From: Crocodylus rhombifer
Lineage: Eukaryota; Chordata; Crocodylia; Crocodylidae
Assembly (NCBI GenBank): GCA_038503035.1
Contig: JAVSML010021681.1
Coordinates: 62,001-126,000, forward strand
DNA length: 64,000 nt
Direction: 5' to 3'
The notes under the pieces were generated by a model. That model was not told the origin of the DNA. It worked only from the letters and a program-made list of their open reading frames with translations, and searched no databases. How positions within the stretch are numbered: position 1 is the stretch's first letter; each line of letters opens with the position of its first letter. This document shows positions 11,791 through 23,236 of this stretch, one piece after another. The translations under genes and the position numbers were made by a program.

Positions 11791-13436
11791 CTGGGGCGGG
11801 CAAAATACAGCCTGCCAGGCCATTCTATCTGGCCCACGAGGCCCCCCCCTAAAAAACAATTACCAAACTGCAGGTGCCCCTCTGAAAGCCAGTGGGAGGC
11901 GGGCTTTCAGAAGTTGCATGCCTTGGGACCAGGCAGCCACAGTACCTCCACTTCCGTGGGGCTCCTGGTACTCCAGCTGGGAGCCCCACGTGGAGGTACG
12001 GAGCATAATGGCATGCGACTAGACAGCTGGTGAGCAGGGAGGGGAGCTCCTGCCTGCAGCACTGAAGCTGCACACGGTGGCACAGAACTCACCCAGCCCA
12101 CTGGCACGTATGTGGGTGGGTGTTGGGAGTATTTGTCGATGCACAGTATGTGTGGGTGACTGTGATGTTTGTGGAGTGGCCCCACCCACCCTCCCCATGG
12201 CACACAGCCCCTGCTGCCAGCCGCAGCAGCAGGCGGCTGGGCTCTTGGGGCGCTCACGGCCTGCAGCAGGCAGAGCACCCCAGCAGTGCGCGACTGTGGC
12301 CGAGTCCCAGGAGCTGCACATGACACAGAGTTGGCTTGGCCCAGCCCATTGGCACACACCTTCAAAATAAATCGGTCTGGCTCTGTGCCAGCATGTGGGA
12401 CTCCTGGCACTGCAGGCAGGAGCTGTGCACCAACAGGCCAGGTAAGGCCAGATTTGTGCCTCCACATGGGGCTTCCAGCACTCCAGTGGGGAGCTGAATG
12501 TAGAGGCATGGATCCAGTCTGGCCCAGCTCAGTGATGCAAACTCCCAGCCGCACTGCTGACAGCCCCACATGCTGGCACAGAGCCTGTCTGGTTGGGCTG
12601 CTGGCATGCACTCCTGGCTATAACACCAGAAATCGCACGTCAGAGCATGAAGCCCGGCCAGTCCAGTGGTGCATGTACCAGGAGCCATGCACCATCAGGC
12701 CAGGCCACCAAGTGCAGCTTTCTGCTGGAGTGCCGGAAGACCCACATGCTGGCATGGGGCCAGCCTGGTTTGAGGTGAGGGTGGGTGCCAGTGGCCTGGT
12801 CCAGGCAGGCTCTATACTGCCACATGCAGCTTTCAGGACTCAGCTGGAGCTCCGCACCACCAGGAGACTCTGCCTGTCATGGGCATGACACCCTGAGGGC
12901 TGCTGCTGTCACCAGTGGCAGAGGCTGTGTACCATGGAGGGGGGGGGTGGAGTGGAGGGGCCCAAACCCAACCCACACTCCTACACCCATGCAAAGGCTT
13001 CCCACAGCCCCACACACCCCTTTACAAACCCCTCCGGACTCCACACTCCTTCACAAACCGCCCCCCCCAGCCACACCCCCCACATGCAATATACAAAAGA
13101 AAGATTTAGTTAGAGCTATTACGAAATCACTTCTATGCAAATGCATGTAAATCAGGACAATTTTTAAAAGAAATAAAACTGAATTTTTATACTAAAAATC
13201 AAACACCTACTATAGGATTGTTTTTTTTCCAAGTTCTAAGATGGCAAACCCCCCTCCCAAAAGGAGAACTTCCAAGGGCAGGGGGAAGGGACCTCCAGTG
13301 GCAAAAGTCAGGGGTTAGTAGGACTTCCAGTCCAAAGATGGCAATTGGGGGTGGGGGCCAGACTACCCTTGCAGCCCTAGACAGCTCACCAAGAGTCATT
13401 AAGTGGCCTTCCAGCTGAAATAATTGCCCACCCCTG
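11791..13436. mobile_element. Large non-autonomous hAT-type element (about 1.65 kb)
   Basis: The left end tggggcgggcaaaata and the right end (reverse complement caggggtgggcaatta) are matching hAT-type inverted termini. The flanking 8-mers ccttagac (11784-11791, with one base shared with the element border) and ccctagac (13437-13444) match at 7 of 8 and follow the CTnnAG-like hAT duplication. The interior is GC-rich with recurring ctggcac/tgctggcacag-type units and is full of long chance frames on both strands (up to 239 codons, 12169-12888). None shows a transposase motif. Confidence 0.7.
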
Positions 13437-15954
13437 CCCTAGACTATGTAGCAAGGTCCTCATTTCCATTGCTATGGCAGCCTGAAACGTCAGCATTATC
13501 TTCATTTAAGGATTAAGGCTGTTTTTGAACTGAATAGAATAAACACACTCAGAATAGGAGCCCACAGATGTGTTTGTTTTATTTTAGCCACATTTTCAGT
13601 TTTGGGCACAGTCCAATTTTTGTACAGACTGGCTGCACCCCCAGCATAGAAGTTAGCTTGAAGGAAGTGGAATGGGTCAAAGGTTGGTAGCTGCTTAGGA
13701 CGGCTGAAGCTCTTGGCAGCCAGAAAGATGTAAGAGGCAGTTTGGGATGAGCATAACGGGTAGGGAACTCTACGCAAGGATCATCAGTGAGAACAGGAAG
13801 TCTTGTGATTAGCCAAGTTCCACTCAAGGCAATTTACAAATACTTTTAGGCTGTCAATATTAAGTGTAGAGCCCATCATAAAAGAAACTGAGGACCAGGG
13901 GGTACCTTACACATTTGCTATTTACAAACAAAACAGACATGCCATGGAGCAAAGGCTAGATCAGGTAAGGAAAAAAAAAAGGTTCACACAGGACAACTGC
14001 ATTTACTACACTTTCCAATTTGGGTGCCTGTTTGTAAGGCAGTCAAATACAAAGCTAAGGTAAGGAAAGGAAACTTTCAACAGTGATCCCAAAAATTACA
14101 TAGCCAGGAAGCATACTGCAATCCTCAGGGCACTGGAATAAGAGCGAGACTCGAGCTCTGCCATTAAAGCAGTGAGAAGCTTAGACCGTCACACAATCAT
14201 CTCTCTCTCACCTTGTTAGTAATGAGATAGCTAGAATGATCCAATCCTGTACATTGTTTTTTCCTGCCCCAAGAGCAGAAATGGGCAGGGCCCATTTTCC
14301 CTCCATACAGGGTAAGTGGCAGGAAATAAGGAGGAGTGGAAAGGTGAGATAGAGGTTGCATGTGGAACAAAGGAAAGGAACCAAGATTTGAAATGCAGCA
14401 ATGGAACAGATAGAAACAGCATCATACTGGGGAATGACTATGGCATTAGACATGCAAAAAGATATTGAGGGACAGTAAAACACTGAAATAAATAATGCAA
14501 GTCTAACCACTAGGTATCCTAAAATCCATGCTGGAAGGCAGGTGAGTCTCAGAAGAGACGGATTTAAGACAGCTTGTAAAACAATCCCGTTTCAACCAGT
14601 AAGGTGTGCAACCAGTTGGAACAGGTTTGTTGTATGCTTTCCAGGCATTTGATTATTCCCCAAAGACGGTCTTTCAGATGAAAAGAAGTGCAAGTGGCAT
14701 TTCTACAGACACACACAGTACATGCTAAATTTGTGTAAAAGGTCAAACACTTCCTGCAAGAGGAAAGCCTCTGCAGGGGTTTTAAAGGTGACAAAATACT
14801 TTTGACTTTGAACTTCAGCACAAGTCTGTGACTGCTGAGCCACTTCAAACAGAGCTCAGTGCTGAGCTACAGACAGCAGCCACTGATCACCGAACGCTGG
14901 AAGTTAATTTGAGAAATGTATCCTCCCTCAACCCAACTCCACCCAAGCTGGTGGAGGTTGTCAAAGGGCTGCAGTGGTTGCAGTGAGTTTCTTCTATTGT
15001 ATTCACCATAAGTTTCCACCTGGCACTCAGGTCATCTATAACCAATTTTACACAGGTATTGAATTAAACCACCCCGTAGTTTAGCTGCAGCGTTACCATT
15101 TTGCACTTATTCAGACTGCAACATGTTTTCTGCCCAGCTATTAGGCCAGACTTCAAGCATGGCTATAATCAGATCCAAGAAGGTGATTTACCAGTAGTCT
15201 TTAGTTGAAAGTGAAGTGTATATATCTCACTTCAAACAAAAGAACAGTCGTGACTCTGTGCAGTGGTGGAAGCAGTAATATTATAAAAGCTCTCTACATC
15301 TGTAGGGTTTGCCCCAAGGCCGTGAGAAGTACGACTACCCTTATTCTTCTGAGCCATTGTGGAGATGAGCTAATTTTGGCCAGCCCAAAATAGTGGAACC
15401 CAGGTGTGCCAAGACACACGCTCAGACCAGAATGCAGCTGCAGAGGAAGGAGGTGGCAACTCCTATTGAGGGTGAACACCACATTCGGTACACATTTTCC
15501 CAAAAAAGAAAAATTGAAAATTGAAGGAAAACTCAATTGGGCAAGACTTGGAAAGTTAAATTCTAGATGAAAGAAATCCACAAAGAGGAAAGTCTGCAGT
15601 ATGGAAAGAAAAGGCAATGGCTGTGAATCAGGAGACTTTAAAGTGGCCTCCCTTTAACAAAAGGGAGAGAACCAAAACAGAAAAGTCCTGGAAGATGCCT
15701 CCTGGGTTACTATGCCTGCCCCAGGATAGCCCAGGAGCAATAAGCAGCACATCCTGCCACCAGCACCAGAGCCTCAAAAACAGACTGCATGGCTTGGCTT
15801 GGCTCCAAGCCTTGAGGTCACACCAAAGCAGAGAGCCTAAAACGAGCTCTGGACACCAGCTACATTTTTGGGCACCAGAAGACAGGATTTGCCCCTCAGC
15901 AATGCTCTAGGGCTTGCCATGAAGGCCGTGTAGTGACAGTTCTAGGGCATTGGA
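13437..15954. other. Non-coding stretch, no gene seen
   Basis: AT-rich, apparently single-copy sequence. The open frames at 13502-13827, 14208-14510, 14564-14848 and 15294-15910 have no splice context or protein-like composition that I can support. Confidence 0.45.
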
Positions 15955-16330
15955 AGCAACCACTTAATATAATCCCTTCCAGTAACCAACCACACTGCCA
16001 TGAGAACACTCGGTTGGTTTCTGACCCATACTCCTCTTAGTGGGAAGGCATTCCAGACCTTCACTCTTCTGATAGAAACTTTCCAACTTCCAGCCTAACT
16101 TTATGAAGCAACACATTGTTGTGGTACCAGTATTGCCTTTAGTTGAATAACTCTGCTAGTGTTTGCTTCCCTAATTTATAAATAAAGCTAAATGACATAC
16201 CTTCTCCTAGCCTTCTTTATATCCATTGTCTGAGCTCCTTTACGGTCCTTTTCTAAGATTGGATGAAGAATCCATCACCGACCTAAGCCCTCTTCTGCAC
16301 TTGTTGCCTTTTCATTCATTTTTATTTAAT
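15955..16330 (-). mobile_element. Old CR1/L3-type LINE 3' fragment, antisense
   Basis: The plus strand reads like the reverse complement of an ancient CR1-group 3' region: cattccagacc, a cttctgatagaaactttcc stretch, cagcctaactttatga, gttgaataactctgc, and agccttctttatatcc with further lines. No open frame survives. The assignment rests on recalled wording of this family, so the subfamily is not named. Confidence 0.5.
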
Positions 16331-18856
16331 ATGGGTGATCATTCCACTCCACTCAGCAGGATCATACATGCAACTAGGCAGTAATTACTACAGTATTAAA
16401 GTCATGACAGAAATGTGGATTCAATGGAGAGAAATGTTTCCCAGAAATGTTCCACAATTCCATCCTGAAAGGGGTTAAGCAAGAATGACCTTTATTTAAA
16501 AAAAGGAATATTAATTAGTTCAAGTGGTAAAAATGGTAACATGGAAGTTTATACTACTGGCAAACTGAAACCGTAGTACATGTAAGAGATGGGATACCTG
16601 TAAATTCACCCTTCATGGTGTAGACGTCCATAAAATTCCAGGATACCAATAGGAAGGGAATACAGGGCAGAAACCCACAACGTGTGATGCTTCCATGCAG
16701 ATTATAAAACAAAGAGCAAAGTAACCTTAGCCAACTAAGCAGCAGCATCTCTGATGCAAGCTAATATTGAGGCAGAAGTGAAAATATTCAGACACTACAA
16801 TGATGCTTGGCTCAGTTTAGAATACAAATTAACTTGAACTGGTATCTAAGAAATGAGTAAGTTTAGTCTGACTGGAGGACAGATCAAAAAAAGTGCCCCT
16901 ATATTACTCACTAGTTCTAGTTTGCTATTGTAAAATGGCCAGCATGGATTGGGACAGTTTTATAGCCTGTTTAGACCATGCTTTGCATGATTATGCACCT
17001 GAAGTTAGGACACAAAAATCTAATTTAAGACATGCCAGGTTCAACCACTGCAAAACAGCTCCTTTTCTCTAAACAATGTTTAGGATTGAATTCAAAAGCT
17101 TCTTGCTTCTATGCACAGGCACTGGTTTTTCAAGAAATCTGGTACCTTCAAAAATGTCAATCACCTTTACAGTTTGCTTGTACAAGGAGCCACATTTTCT
17201 GATTAATTTACTTAGCTAAAAGAATAATTAAAAGTATTTGTGAATGTATTATGAACGCAGAACCTGCATTTGCTTTAGTCCAATTTAGGCAGGAACAGCT
17301 GATGCAGGCAACCAGTCCGTTTTACAGTCAAAAAATGACAAAAGTATACAGGAGAACTCTCTTTATTTTTAATTAACAACACTGCGCAATTAAATAGTAC
17401 TTGAATGACAGAAAAAATACTGGGTTTTATTTGAGATAAACCATCATTTAAATACCTTAACATACGTTGCATAATGTTATGCTTGCGTAAGGTTACATTT
17501 TCATAGAGTAAGCATTAGAAACTAAACCAACCCAAATACTGTAGACACCACAATTCTCAGAGTATTCTACAACAGCAAGTTTTATTTTTCGGTTTAGCTT
17601 CTTCATGTCATTGTGTTCATTGCTACATTTTTGCATTTAAAAGATGAGTGAAATTCTCCAGGAAACTTGGGTTTCCAACATTGCCAGGTTTAAGTCCTGT
17701 TATATCAACATGTTGGCAAAAGGAAAAACAAAAGAACAAAAACAAAACAGCCGATTATTCCTATATGTAGGTTAAAGAGAAAAAGCAACATACCGACAAG
17801 GAACATGCAGGAAGTAGTTACAGGGATAGAGAGATTCTATTTAGTAATCAATACCAATTAAGAGGTTAAGAGAAGCAATTTATCATGCAAATTAAGCTAT
17901 TATGGGAAGCAAGGAAGTAATCTTGCCAGACTCAAAAATATTTCTTTTAAAGTAAAGACACTTTTTTTCCAAGCTAAAAAATGTGTCCTGAAATAAAACT
18001 GGTGTAAGTATACTTTCCTCACGTAGAAGTGACATCCTATATGTAAATGCTCTGCAGAAGAAAAGTCTTAGCAGAATCTTCTATGGATATTGAAACAAAG
18101 TCATGATCTATAATCCACTCAGCAGAAACTGCCCAAATTTCAAAGTAGCATTTAGATCATTTGTCTCTAGGCTATAAAAAGATAAAAACACAAGGAATGA
18201 TTTCACCAAATGATTCATAGGGAGTCTATGATGAATCTGTATGAATGCGCACAGGAGACTAGAATCTTACAGACTTTCTTAAAAATGAAAGAAAGTTACT
18301 CCTTCATGATACAATCTAGATTACCTCATTATGGCATTAGGAACAAACATTTTCTTCCCAAGTTTGGAAAAAAGAAAGAGCGCAGAAGGGAATTATAAGT
18401 TTACATAAACTGCTATATCCAAGAGTTTCAATATCCTACTCCCAGTGAAATCAAAGGGGAATAGAAGCAAGGTTTAACCTCTTATTTCAACATGCCCGAT
18501 TATTCTAGAACATAAACAGACATTGTTACAACCCCTTAAATCCTAGAAGAACACACTAGACTACTACAGTAGTTTTAGCCCCAAGGAAGGTAGAGGTAAG
18601 AGATTCTGTAACATTTTCCCAATCTTCAAATAAAATGCACTTCTAACCACATCAGCCTACTTTGAAGTCTTTAACCCGACTAGCAAGAAAGCCATCCTGT
18701 GATGATGAAAAGTAACATAGTGCAATTTTAGTATAGTTTAAAACATGAGACATCTTCACAAAGTGTGCACAAACAAAATGTATTCACAAATGTGTGCTCA
18801 AAAAAAGAATATGTTGCCATCATTATAAAGGTATGAGAGTATCGGAGGAGTCCGTT
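16331..18856. other. AT-rich stretch; possible 3' UTR of a minus-strand gene
   Basis: No independent gene was seen. If the last exon at 18939-18857 is real, its 3' untranslated region would run leftward through this stretch. Minus-strand AATAAA hexamers occur at 17586-17581 and 17367-17362, which would give untranslated regions of roughly 1.3 to 1.5 kb. The plus-strand frame at 18210-18398 is treated as chance. Confidence 0.35.
17581..17586 (-). other. Candidate polyadenylation hexamer AATAAA
   Basis: TTTATT on the plus strand reads AATAAA on the minus strand, about 1.27 kb downstream of the stop codon at 18857. A second hexamer lies at 17367-17362. Hexamers are common in AT-rich DNA, so support is weak without transcript data. 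Confidence 0.25.
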
Positions 18857-18939
18857 TTAAAAATTCCCTTTGGTTGACTTCTTCTTCTTCTGCTCATCTC
18901 TCTGCTTCTGCTTCCTCCTCTTGCTGCCTTCTTTGTATC
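18857..18939 (-). CDS. Putative alternative last exon with basic C-terminal tail
   Basis: On the minus strand an acceptor (tgtctcctcag) precedes 83 bases that finish one codon with GA, encode 26 residues (YKEGSKRRKQKQRDEQKKKK followed by STKGNF) and stop at TAA (18859-18857). Fourteen of the 26 residues are K, R or Q in a run, so this would be a strongly basic, probably disordered C-terminus. The intron phase (two bases complete the split codon) matches the exon at 30299-29986. Either could follow the 42855-42817 exon, giving a Gly at the junction. Such tails often bind acidic partners or nuclear import factors, but the role here is unknown. The pyrimidine tract upstream is weak. It could be chance, as lysine-rich frames arise easily in A-rich DNA. 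Confidence 0.4.
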
Positions 18940-19369
18940 CTGAGGAGACATGGCTTGTAAAACACTATTCATAATATTAAACTGACTTTTCCTTTATAAA
19001 AATGAATGTGTTCTCCAAATGGGGTGGGGTGGGGGGAAATGAGACATCTTTAAAGTTTTGGATGTCTTGAACCTTCCCAAGCACCTCAAAGCCATTCAAG
19101 GAGAGCATCAAAACAGCTTATAAAAATGGAAGTAATAAATAAGTCCATAACATATACAGCAAGTAAGTGCCATTTAAATACTGCTTACAGTAGTTGAAGT
19201 TACCACAGTATTTACAGTTTGTATGCCCATTCTAAGGATAAGGCATATTATGATTCCTGAGTAAATAAAGCAGCTAAATATTGACATTTAATGGTGTCCA
19301 TTTTGTTCTTAAATAACATAATAGAACATGAATAGAACATAAATAGAACATAAGCTTGCTCATGCTCAA

Positions 19370-19499
19370 CTAGCAAAGGCGATTTAACTTTTTATTGAAG
19401 TCTTATGCTACACACATTTTTACAAAGCTAAGCTACTTTAAACTCTAGCAATTATTTATCTTCACTGGAAAGAAAATAGGCAATTAAGCTACTGCCTCC
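19370..19499. repeat. 130-bp direct repeat, copy 1
   Basis: About 92% identical (ten differences by eye) to 20825-20954 in the same orientation, 1455 bases apart. On the minus strand the unit reads like a short terminal exon. A strong acceptor (ttgcctattttctttccag, ending at 19465) is followed by about 70 bases and AATAAA (19396-19391). Stops occur within a few codons in every frame. It may be a local duplication or two copies of an unrecognised retroposed 3' end. Confidence 0.6.
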
Positions 19500-20154
19500 G
19501 CACCTCATATCCATTCCCCTTGGTTTTTCTAAAGCGCATGCAATCCCCTTAGCAAACTGTCCCATGCATTAACCACCAGGCACAAATGAAAGCCAGATAA
19601 CATATCCATTCCATCTCTTACAAACTTTGAGGAAAATGGAACATGCCAGTAGGCTTTGTATTGTAAAAATCAGCCATGCAAAACCAAAAAAGAAGAAAAA
19701 CTCTGCTCAGAATTTAAATCTGAAATTAAGCCAGAAAAAAAATTAGATCTCAATAATTGATACTGTATCCTCAAAGGCGAGTCATACAAGGCTTTAAAAA
19801 ACAGGACATGCTCTTAAGCTCAGCAATACTTGGTCAGAAGACATGGCAGAACCAAAGCTAATAGTTTTCTACAGCATCTCTCAAGTTCTCAGTTGAGGAC
19901 AGTGCCGACCTCGGAGGCTCGAAACGGATTCTGTTCCCAATTCTATCAGTAACCGCCCATATGAACTTGGGCAGGTTAACTTAGTGCCTGTTCCTCCTTC
20001 CATGCAATGTCCATAGTGGTTCTTCCCCATCTTTACATGCTTTGAAATCTATGTAGTAAGGAATTATTTAAGGGCTAAATATTCACCATGGTGTCATAAC
20101 TGTGTCCTCCAACAAACTGAATTCCTCCGTAAAACATGAATTAAACAAAATGTT
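19500..20154. repeat. Mostly unique; weak MIR-like signature
   Basis: At about 19960-20070 the sequence atgaacttgggcaggttaact, then gtgcctgttcctcctt and catctttacatgctttgaaatct resembles the core of a decayed plus-strand MIR (gacct-tgggcaagt, gcctcagtttcc, catctgt). The match is loose. The rest shows nothing recognisable. Confidence 0.3.
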
Positions 20155-20255
20155 TTGCAAAAATCTTGTTGGTCTAATAAAAGACATCACCCCTACCATG
20201 AACCCAGATTGCTTTTTCCTCTAGGCCAATACGGCTACAACCTGGATACCTATCT
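20155..20255. repeat. Fragment of a common sauropsid dispersed repeat
   Basis: The wording cttgttggtctaataaaaga ... ccaatacggctacaacc resembles the widely dispersed element end that usually reads ttgttggtctctaa...taacacggctac. No class is assigned and the borders are approximate. Confidence 0.35.
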
Positions 20256-20824
20256 AAAACATTGGGAGTTTCACCTGCATTGGAATTACAGCATTTAACT
20301 TTCTCTATGAGGTCAGAAGAACCATAAGATTCGAGAAACAAGTTCACTTCTGCATAAGCAAACAACCTTTGTACTTGTCCGAATGCTTCCATTTGTGACA
20401 GCAGTGAATTTGTTCCTGGATGCCTGCCAGCTATTCCGCTGGATTAGCAGCATTAATTCATACTATATAATGAGTTACCACAGGATTTAAGATATTGGAC
20501 TACTTATTAGATCTGCCATGTGCTATTAGTATCTGAAAAGTTAGCTTGGAAACTAGCTTATAATGCTTAAGGAAAAATATATGGTGTTATTCTGACACTA
20601 ATTTGTAGAACTGCTGACAGAGCTTTTCCTCCTGAACACTTCATACCACCCTGGGATTCAGAGATGCACTTCCTACCAGGACTGAAGTATTTCCCCATTA
20701 TAAGATTTCGCTCCATGTATCTGAGAAGTTCACCCTGAAGGGGAACCCCCTGGGCCACTTGCACTTAACCAGCACAGGGAAATACCCCTTGGTCTGCCGT
20801 GTACCCAGAAGAGGCTGGAGGAAA

Positions 20825-20954
20825 CTAGCAAGGTGATTTAACTTTTTATTGTAGTCTTGTGCTACACACGTTTTTACAGAGCTAAGCTACTTTAAACTCT
20901 AGCAATTATTTGTCTTCACTGGAAAGAAAATAGGCAAATAAGCTACTGTCTCTG
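20825..20954. repeat. 130-bp direct repeat, copy 2
   Basis: Partner of 19370-19499. It retains the minus-strand acceptor (ending at 20919) and the AATAAA hexamer (20850-20845), so both exon-like signals are kept in both copies. Most differences are transitions. Confidence 0.6.
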
Positions 20955-21559
20955 TATCTATAGCATACGGGTCCCTTGAAAAAGCAGAGAGAAAACGTTC
21001 CCCAGAAGAAGGCTGGGTGGAACATCACCTAGAAATAAGATACGAAAGCTAGAAATTCTCTAAATTTGAAGGATTTGCCCCTTAGCAAGAAATTTGACCA
21101 TACACAGTCAAAATGGGTCAATTTAACAACGATATAAAACATTAATAAGGATGTTCCTAAAGGAACTTGTAGAGGCCACCAATTTGCACCTCTGTAATTT
21201 CCTAAATTTGTCTTCTTAAAACACTAAGTTTTGAAGGGCTTTTGATGGCATAGTGCTTTTTAAAATCAAGTATCCAAAAAAAACTCTATACCATTTAAAA
21301 GGGCCTTAAAAAGTCTAAAATAAACTAACATGAATGTGAACCCACCATATTTCATTGCAAAAATAACGCAAAATATTTTAATAAGGAGGGACTAAGGTAG
21401 AGACATCCGATAGCAAGATCCCTTCCCAGCCTCTGGAGTGGTCAAGGGACAAAATGGAAACCCAGCAATAGGCAGACTGGCCAAAACATGAGTGAATATA
21501 CAATTATGAACATTCCTGTATAATCCACTGACATTGGTTTCATTATGTTGACTGGTGCT
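20955..21559. other. Non-coding stretch, no gene seen
   Basis: AT-rich and featureless apart from short A runs. The frames at 21392-21723 belong to its GC-rich right neighbour. Confidence 0.45.
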
Positions 21560-23236
21560 AGCAGACAGCCTGACTGGCAACTCCACCGGGGTGCTTGCCA
21601 CTCGGAGTGCTTGTGCAGGCTGCAGAGGAGCCTGCACGGGGAGTAGCAGAGAGACACTCCCCACCCCCCTGGAAGGATTTTAAGGGGGAGTTGTGTGGCA
21701 CCACACCTGTGGGTGCTTGCCACTTCAAGGGCCTAAGCAGCCTGCAGGTGACTGCAGAGCTGATCAGGCAGTCACATGACAGCCAGCAGGCTGCCTGATT
21801 GGAGCAGGGCTGCACAACCGCAGCATAAGAACAGGCCCTGAGGAGCAGAGCCAGCAGGGGTTGCTGGGACACAGTGGCAACCCCAGTGCACCCCTGATGG
21901 CCGTAGTCACTGCTTAGGCGACAGGCCGGGGGGGGGGCAGGCAGGAGCACCAGCGCTCCCCTTGCAAGTGCCGGCTGGGGAGCAGGGCTGCCAGGTGAAG
22001 CGGCTGCGCTCTGAGGTGGTGCATGAGTGCCAGCTGGGGAACGGGGCCACCAGCAAAAGTGGCCATGGCCACTTCAAAAAGCACCTGCGGTGAGATCAGC
22101 TATGGGGGTCTCCCCTTCAGTCATTGATTGGTCACTGGGGGGCAGGGCAGGGCACATGCCCCGCCCCCGAGGCACCAATGGCCCATGCTGGGACACTGCC
22201 AGAGCAGAATTTCCTGGCTAGAGTAGTGCTTCTCCCAGGAACATTCTGGAGGTCTAGGGTAGGAATTATGGGGGTGGAGGTTTTTAGGGACATGGGGGGG
22301 GTCCCAAGCCCTGAGGAAAAGGCTTTGGACCTAGGGAAGAGTGAGTGAAGCCAGCCTTGCAAAAGGGGCTCAGAGCTGTGGGCCTACACAGGGGCTAGGC
22401 AAGCCCCTCATTAGAACTGGCAGGGGTGAGGCCAGGGGCTCGAGTGAGCCCAGTTAAGTGAAGGGCTGCCTCACATAAGATCTCAGAGGCTCTAAGCCAG
22501 CCCAGCTTGTGGTGATGGTATTATGGTAGGACCCAGGGGGGGACCCCTCTGGAGCAGGAAGGTCAGCCGTTGCCAGGCTGATTTTCTGACCCCTCAACTG
22601 GTCACTGCAAGGTGGCTAGGGCTGAAAGGCTGATGAGCAATCGAGCCTACCACAAGCTGTGGCCAGAGCTGTGTAGAGCTACCAGACTGGCCTAGAGGCA
22701 GGGCCAGAGCCTAGAAGAGGCTGAATGTCCCCTCTTAGGAGGTGACATCACAGGCAAAAAACGGGTAGGAGTCAGCCAACATGCAGGCTGCTATGAAGGA
22801 GGCTGAAGCTCAGCCTCTGGATGGGAGTCATCCTTGACTTGAAACCTCCCGAGCGAGTTGGGCAAGGGACTGACAACGAGTGTTGAGATGGAGGCTGCAA
22901 CAGTGTGTCCAGGAGTAGCTCAGTAGGGAGAAGGACCAGGGCAGGTAGGCCTGTGCTGGTCCTAGGGAATGCCCTAAAAACTACACTCTGCTGGGAAGCA
23001 TGGTGTGGTGGGGTTGCCAGTGGCAGGGCAGTCCTCAGGAAGTGCCACACCAGTGCCTCTGTAGCAAACAGCAAAAATGTGGTGCTGGAAAGCCTCAGCC
23101 CTGGCTGCCTTGTGTGCGACCCTGTGGAAGGAAAATGCCAGGGCAACAACATGGAGGCCCAGAGGGCCTGTTGTCCAAGGTCTTTAGAGCAAGACTTGGG
23201 CAACAATGCAGGTGCCAGAAGGATCTGAGGCCTGAG
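21560..23236. repeat. GC-rich unclassified element, left part (host of the CR1)
   Basis: GC content rises sharply at about 21560 and the raised composition continues, across the CR1 insertion, to about 25740. The segment has many overlapping chance frames and repeated gcagggctg/cagctgggga wording, but I find no gag, pol or transposase motif. It ends at 23236 in the 12-base target duplication of the inserted CR1. It may be part of an LTR-type or other high-GC repeat, but no termini were found. Confidence 0.35.

Noticed and set aside
12169..12888. 239-codon plus-strand open frame
   Set aside because: It is the longest frame in the window but lies wholly inside the GC-rich hAT-type element 11791-13436. 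It overlaps long frames in other registers on both strands and shows no domain or splice structure.
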